Part shown: positions 61,925 through 64,000 of the stretch, piece after piece
How the letters are laid out: each line of letters starts with the position of its first letter
Numbering within the stretch: the stretch's first letter is position 1
Assembly: GCA_949291555.1 (NCBI GenBank)
Contig: CASEWE010000005.1
Coordinates: 62,001 to 126,000 of the forward strand
Origin: an uncultured Bacteroidales bacterium
GTDB taxonomy: Bacteria > Bacteroidota > Bacteroidia > Bacteroidales > P3
Length of the DNA stretch: 64,000 nucleotides
Direction: 5' to 3'
Program-made: the position numbers and the translations under genes
The notes under the pieces: generated by a model
Told to the model about the DNA's origin: nothing
The model's input: the letters and a program-made list of their open reading frames with translations, nothing else
Databases searched by the model: none

Positions 61925-63127
61925 TCATTTACGGGTCGAACCCGGATAAACCTTAAGGGCTTCCTCTAAGCAATGCATTGCCTCGTGCAAGTCTTCTTCC
62001 TTGAGCACGTAGCTGATGCGGACTTCGTCCATGCCGGAACCCGGCGTGGAATAAAAGCCGGTAGCCGGAGCCAGCATGACAGTCTTTCCATCGATGCTGA
62101 AGTCTTCCAGCAGCCACTGGCAGAACTTGTCGGCGTTGTCGATGGGCAAACGGGCCACAGCGTAGAACGCGCCCTTGGGATTGGGGCAGAGACAGCCCTC
62201 CATCTTGTTGATCGATTCCACCACGATGTCGCGGCGTTTGGTGTACTCGGCCAATACCTCATTGAAGTACTCCGCCGGAGCATCGATCGCGGCCTCTCCG
62301 AAAATCTGCCCGTAGCTCGGAGGGCTCAACCGTGCCTGGGCTGCTTTCATGGCCGCGGCATAGACTTCCTTGTTCTTGGTCACGAACATGCCGATACGGC
62401 ATCCGCAAGCCGAATAGCGCTTGGAAATGGAATCTAACAGGATCACGTTCTCTTCCAACCCCTTAAGGTGCATCACAGAATGGTACTGGCTGTTATCGTA
62501 GCAAAATTCGCGATACACTTCGTCGGCCATCAGGAAGAGGTCGTGCTTCTTGACAATCCGAGCCAGAACATCGAGTTCTTCTTCGGAATAAAGGTATCCG
62601 GTGGGGTTGTTCGGGTTGCAAATCAGAATCGCCTTGGTCTTAGGCGTGATTTTCTTGTCGAACTCTTCAATAGGAGGAAGCGCAAAGCCGTTCTCGATCT
62701 TGGAGACAATGGGCACCGTGGTCACCCCGGCCAATTTGGCGAAACCGGAATAATTGGCATAAAAAGGTTCGGTCACGATCACTTCATCGCCCGGATTCAG
62801 GCAAGTCATGAAGGCGAACAGGATCGCCTCCGACCCCCCGTTGGTGACAATGATTTCATTTTCATCGACCTCGATACCATAGGTCTTATAGTACTGGCTC
62901 AGCTTTTGACGGAAAGAAAGATTCCCGGCCGAATGGCTATAGGCAATCAAAGCCAAGTCATTGTTCTTCACTGCGTCCAACGCGCATTTAGGAGAAGCGA
63001 TATCGGGCTGCCCGATATTGAGATGGTACACCTTGATTCCTCTCTTTTTGGCCGCATCGGAAAAGGGAACCAACTTTCGAATAGGAGAAGCGGGCATCTG
63101 GAGCCCTTTTTGAGAAATTGAAGGCAT
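61925..63127 (-). CDS. Class I PLP-dependent aminotransferase (aspartate-type)
   Basis: 400 residues. A fold type I aminotransferase using PLP. NIGQPDIASP, TNGGSEAILFAFMTCLNPGDEV, CNPNNPTGYLYSEEEL, MADEVYREFCYD, and the PLP Lys in SISKRYSACGCRIGMF. The AAT_I subgroup spans aspartate and aromatic amino acids; I cannot fix the substrate from sequence, but aspA nearby makes aspartate plausible. A strong hairpin (63164-63191) lies before its start. Confidence 0.88.
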   Translation of the reverse strand: MPSISQKGLQMPASPIRKLVPFSDAAKKRGIKVYHLNIGQPDIASPKCALDAVKNNDLALIAYSHSAGNLSFRQKLSQYYKTYGIEVDENEIIVTNGGSEAILFAFMTCLNPGDEVIVTEPFYANYSGFAKLAGVTTVPIVSKIENGFALPPIEEFDKKITPKTKAILICNPNNPTGYLYSEEELDVLARIVKKHDLFLMADEVYREFCYDNSQYHSVMHLKGLEENVILLDSISKRYSACGCRIGMFVTKNKEVYAAAMKAAQARLSPPSYGQIFGEAAIDAPAEYFNEVLAEYTKRRDIVVESINKMEGCLCPNPKGAFYAVARLPIDNADKFCQWLLEDFSIDGKTVMLAPATGFYSTPGSGMDEVRISYVLKEEDLHEAMHCLEEALKVYPGSTRK

Positions 63128-63163
63128 TGTCCTGAATTTTTAACGAATTATCCCTTGGAAACG

Positions 63164-63191
63164 ATTATCCCGGCCAAAAAGCCGGGATAAT
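63164..63191 (-). terminator. Hairpin after the DUF1573 gene
   Basis: ATTATCCCGGC and GCCGGGATAAT with a five- to six-base loop, 12 bases past the DUF1573 stop. The tail is CGTTTCC, so termination may be only partial and the aminotransferase may be read through. Confidence 0.7.
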
Positions 63192-63203
63192 GCGTTCTAA
63201 AAA

Positions 63204-63629
63204 TTATTGCTTGGGGCTGACTTGTCCGCGGATGCTCAGTACGACCCTTTCCGGATTCCCGTTCGTGGAAACGGTAATGGATTTGTTTATCCCGCCTACC
63301 CGATGCGTATCGTAATGGACTTTTATCGAGTTCGACTTGCCCGGCATGATCGGCTCGCGAGGCCAGGAAGGAACGGTGCAGCCGCACGAGGAACGCACAT
63401 CGGAAAGCAACAGCGGTTCGGTCCCGTTGTTCGTGAACACGAATTCGCAATCCCCGTTCGCCCCGTAGGCTATGGTGCCGTAATCATGCACCGTTTTCTC
63501 GAATTTTATCCCCGGGCCCTCCACTTTCTGTTCCGTGTTCGATTGAGGCGCAACAGACGGTGCCGCGGAAACGACGCCGGCGCAAACAAGCGGCAAAGCC
63601 AGCATCATTGCAAAAAAAATCTTTTTCAT
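63204..63629 (-). CDS. DUF1573 exported small protein
   Basis: 141 residues from the ATG at 63629; the longer frame adds 34. Signal peptide 1-22 (CAGVVSA). The DUF1573 Ig-like core is IKFEKTVHDYGTIAYGANGDCEFVFTNNGTEPLLLSDVRSSCGCTVPSWPREPIMPGKSNSIKVHYDT, with the typical SCGCTVP motif. Known only as a domain in secreted Bacteroidota proteins; function unknown. The conserved Cys pair may be structural or bind metal. Confidence 0.88.
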   Translation of the reverse strand: MKKIFFAMMLALPLVCAGVVSAAPSVAPQSNTEQKVEGPGIKFEKTVHDYGTIAYGANGDCEFVFTNNGTEPLLLSDVRSSCGCTVPSWPREPIMPGKSNSIKVHYDTHRVGGINKSITVSTNGNPERVVLSIRGQVSPKQ

Positions 63630-63738
63630 ATCGTAAGATTTTGAGTTTTGTCGCAAAAGGCCGGAAGCCTTGCCGAACCGGCATCCCCGTTCCCAAGCCG
63701 CCCCTTGCTTCTTTATATACCGCTCCTGCAAGCGGGCG

Positions 63739-63746
63739 CAAATTTA
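63739..63746 (-). promoter_or_regulatory. -7 element for DUF1573
   Basis: TAAATTTG on the minus strand, 109 bases before the chosen ATG. No exact TTTG at -33. Confidence 0.5.
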
Positions 63747-63791
63747 CTACTTTTTGAGAATTGGCGCAACACGCGGGAAACCCGAAAAAAA

Positions 63792-63822
63792 TTTGCAAAT
63801 ATAAAAAATATTAGTACCTTTG
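63792..63822 (+). promoter_or_regulatory. Promoter of tRNA-Asp
   Basis: TTTG (63792-63795), exactly 19 bases, TACCTTTG (63815-63822), 40 bases before the tRNA. Confidence 0.85.
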
Positions 63823-63862
63823 CAGCCTCAATCGGCCGCCGCATGGTAGTCCTGCGAGAGCC

Positions 63863-63936
63863 GGTCCGGTAGTTCAGTTGGTTAGAATACATGCCTGTCA
63901 CGCATGGGGTCGCGAGTTCGAGTCTCGTCCGGACCG
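63863..63936 (+). tRNA. tRNA-Asp (anticodon GTC)
   Basis: 74 bases. Acceptor GGTCCGG/CCGGACC, D-arm GTTCAGTTGGTTAGAAT, anticodon stem CATGC/GCATG around CTGTCAC (anticodon GTC), T-arm GCGAGTTCGAGTCTCGT, discriminator G. CCA is not encoded. Confidence 0.96.
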
Positions 63937-63940
63937 CAAC

Positions 63941-63973
63941 AAGGGAAGCCGAAAAGCTTCCCTTTCTTGTTTG
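63941..63973 (+). terminator. Intrinsic terminator of tRNA-Asp
   Basis: AAGGGAAGC pairs with GCTTCCCTT, followed by TCTTGTTT; four bases past the tRNA. Confidence 0.85.
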
Positions 63974-64000
63974 CGGTCGTGCAAAGCCACCGATTCCAGG

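Noticed and set aside
1-64000. CRISPR arrays, insertion sequences or prophage genes
   Set aside because: No regular spaced 25-40-bp repeats and no transposase, integrase or phage structural protein is visible among the supported genes.

Overview
The window is chromosomal DNA from a GC-rich member of the Bacteroidales (Bacteroidota). Four things point there. Many genes are preceded by the Bacteroidota sigma-ABfr promoter (TTTG, about 19 bases, TAnnTTTG), in several cases with exact spacing. The gene set includes an S46 dipeptidyl peptidase, an HmuY/HmuR-type haem pair, reverse rubrerythrin, the rpmG-DUF4295-ftsY-rimO order and an arginine decarboxylase of the Bacteroidota type. Shine-Dalgarno sites are weak or absent. 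There are many small SpII-type lipoproteins. I cannot name the family or genus from sequence alone. I see no plasmid, prophage, transposase or CRISPR array; this looks like ordinary core genome with a few lineage-specific envelope genes.

Layout. 1-1.2 kb: end of an ABC1/UbiB-type gene, then a two-gene tRNA-Leu operon on the minus strand with a possible tRNA remnant behind it. 1.85-4.7 kb: TPR protein, ribH, fmt and an HU gene. 4.8-6.5 kb: two minus-strand genes that look glycan-related (DUF5672 and DUF115-like). 6.7-10.4 kb: a 64-bp tandem repeat, then rseC-fabG-vWA protein. 10.5-19.1 kb (minus): PhoH/PIN ATPase, TlpA-like lipoprotein, S41 protease, TPR protein, gyrA. 19.4-22 kb: clpC. 22.2-32.4 kb (minus): smpB and a phosphomannomutase, trmD and a DUF349 coiled-coil protein, S46 peptidase, mannose-1-phosphate guanylyltransferase, arginine decarboxylase. 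32.7-37.5 kb: sufS, ExoX-like exonuclease, dus and rlmN, the last two divergent. 37.6-42.6 kb (minus): HmuR-like receptor, HmuY-like lipoprotein, membrane-anchored LuxR-type regulator, SlyD-like FKBP. 42.8-44.5 kb: xth and an OmpA lipoprotein. 44.7-51 kb: a tight six-gene minus-strand operon (two outer-membrane barrels, nth, lpxB, SpoIID-like, comEC-like). 51.3-53.7 kb: serC and serA separated by a long imperfect palindrome. 54-63.6 kb (minus): reverse rubrerythrin, PerR, M23 peptidase, rimO, ftsY, DUF4295, rpmG, aspA, aminotransferase, DUF1573. The window ends with tRNA-Asp.

How the genes work together. Most are housekeeping: translation and RNA modification (fmt, trmD, rlmN, dus, rimO, smpB, rpmG), replication and repair (gyrA, nth, xth, the exonuclease), proteostasis (clpC, S41, SlyD-like) and amino-acid metabolism (serC, serA, aspA, aminotransferase, arginine decarboxylase). 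Envelope work is prominent: lpxB, the mannose-1-phosphate and phosphomannomutase enzymes, OmpA, two barrels, M23 and SpoIID-like wall enzymes, and haem capture. Reverse rubrerythrin next to a PerR-like regulator is an anaerobe's peroxide defence. The best candidates for something new are the nth/lpxB/SpoIID/comEC operon, the membrane-tethered LuxR protein, the vWA-GATase-like membrane protein, and the intergenic repeat elements. None is proven to be a new system.
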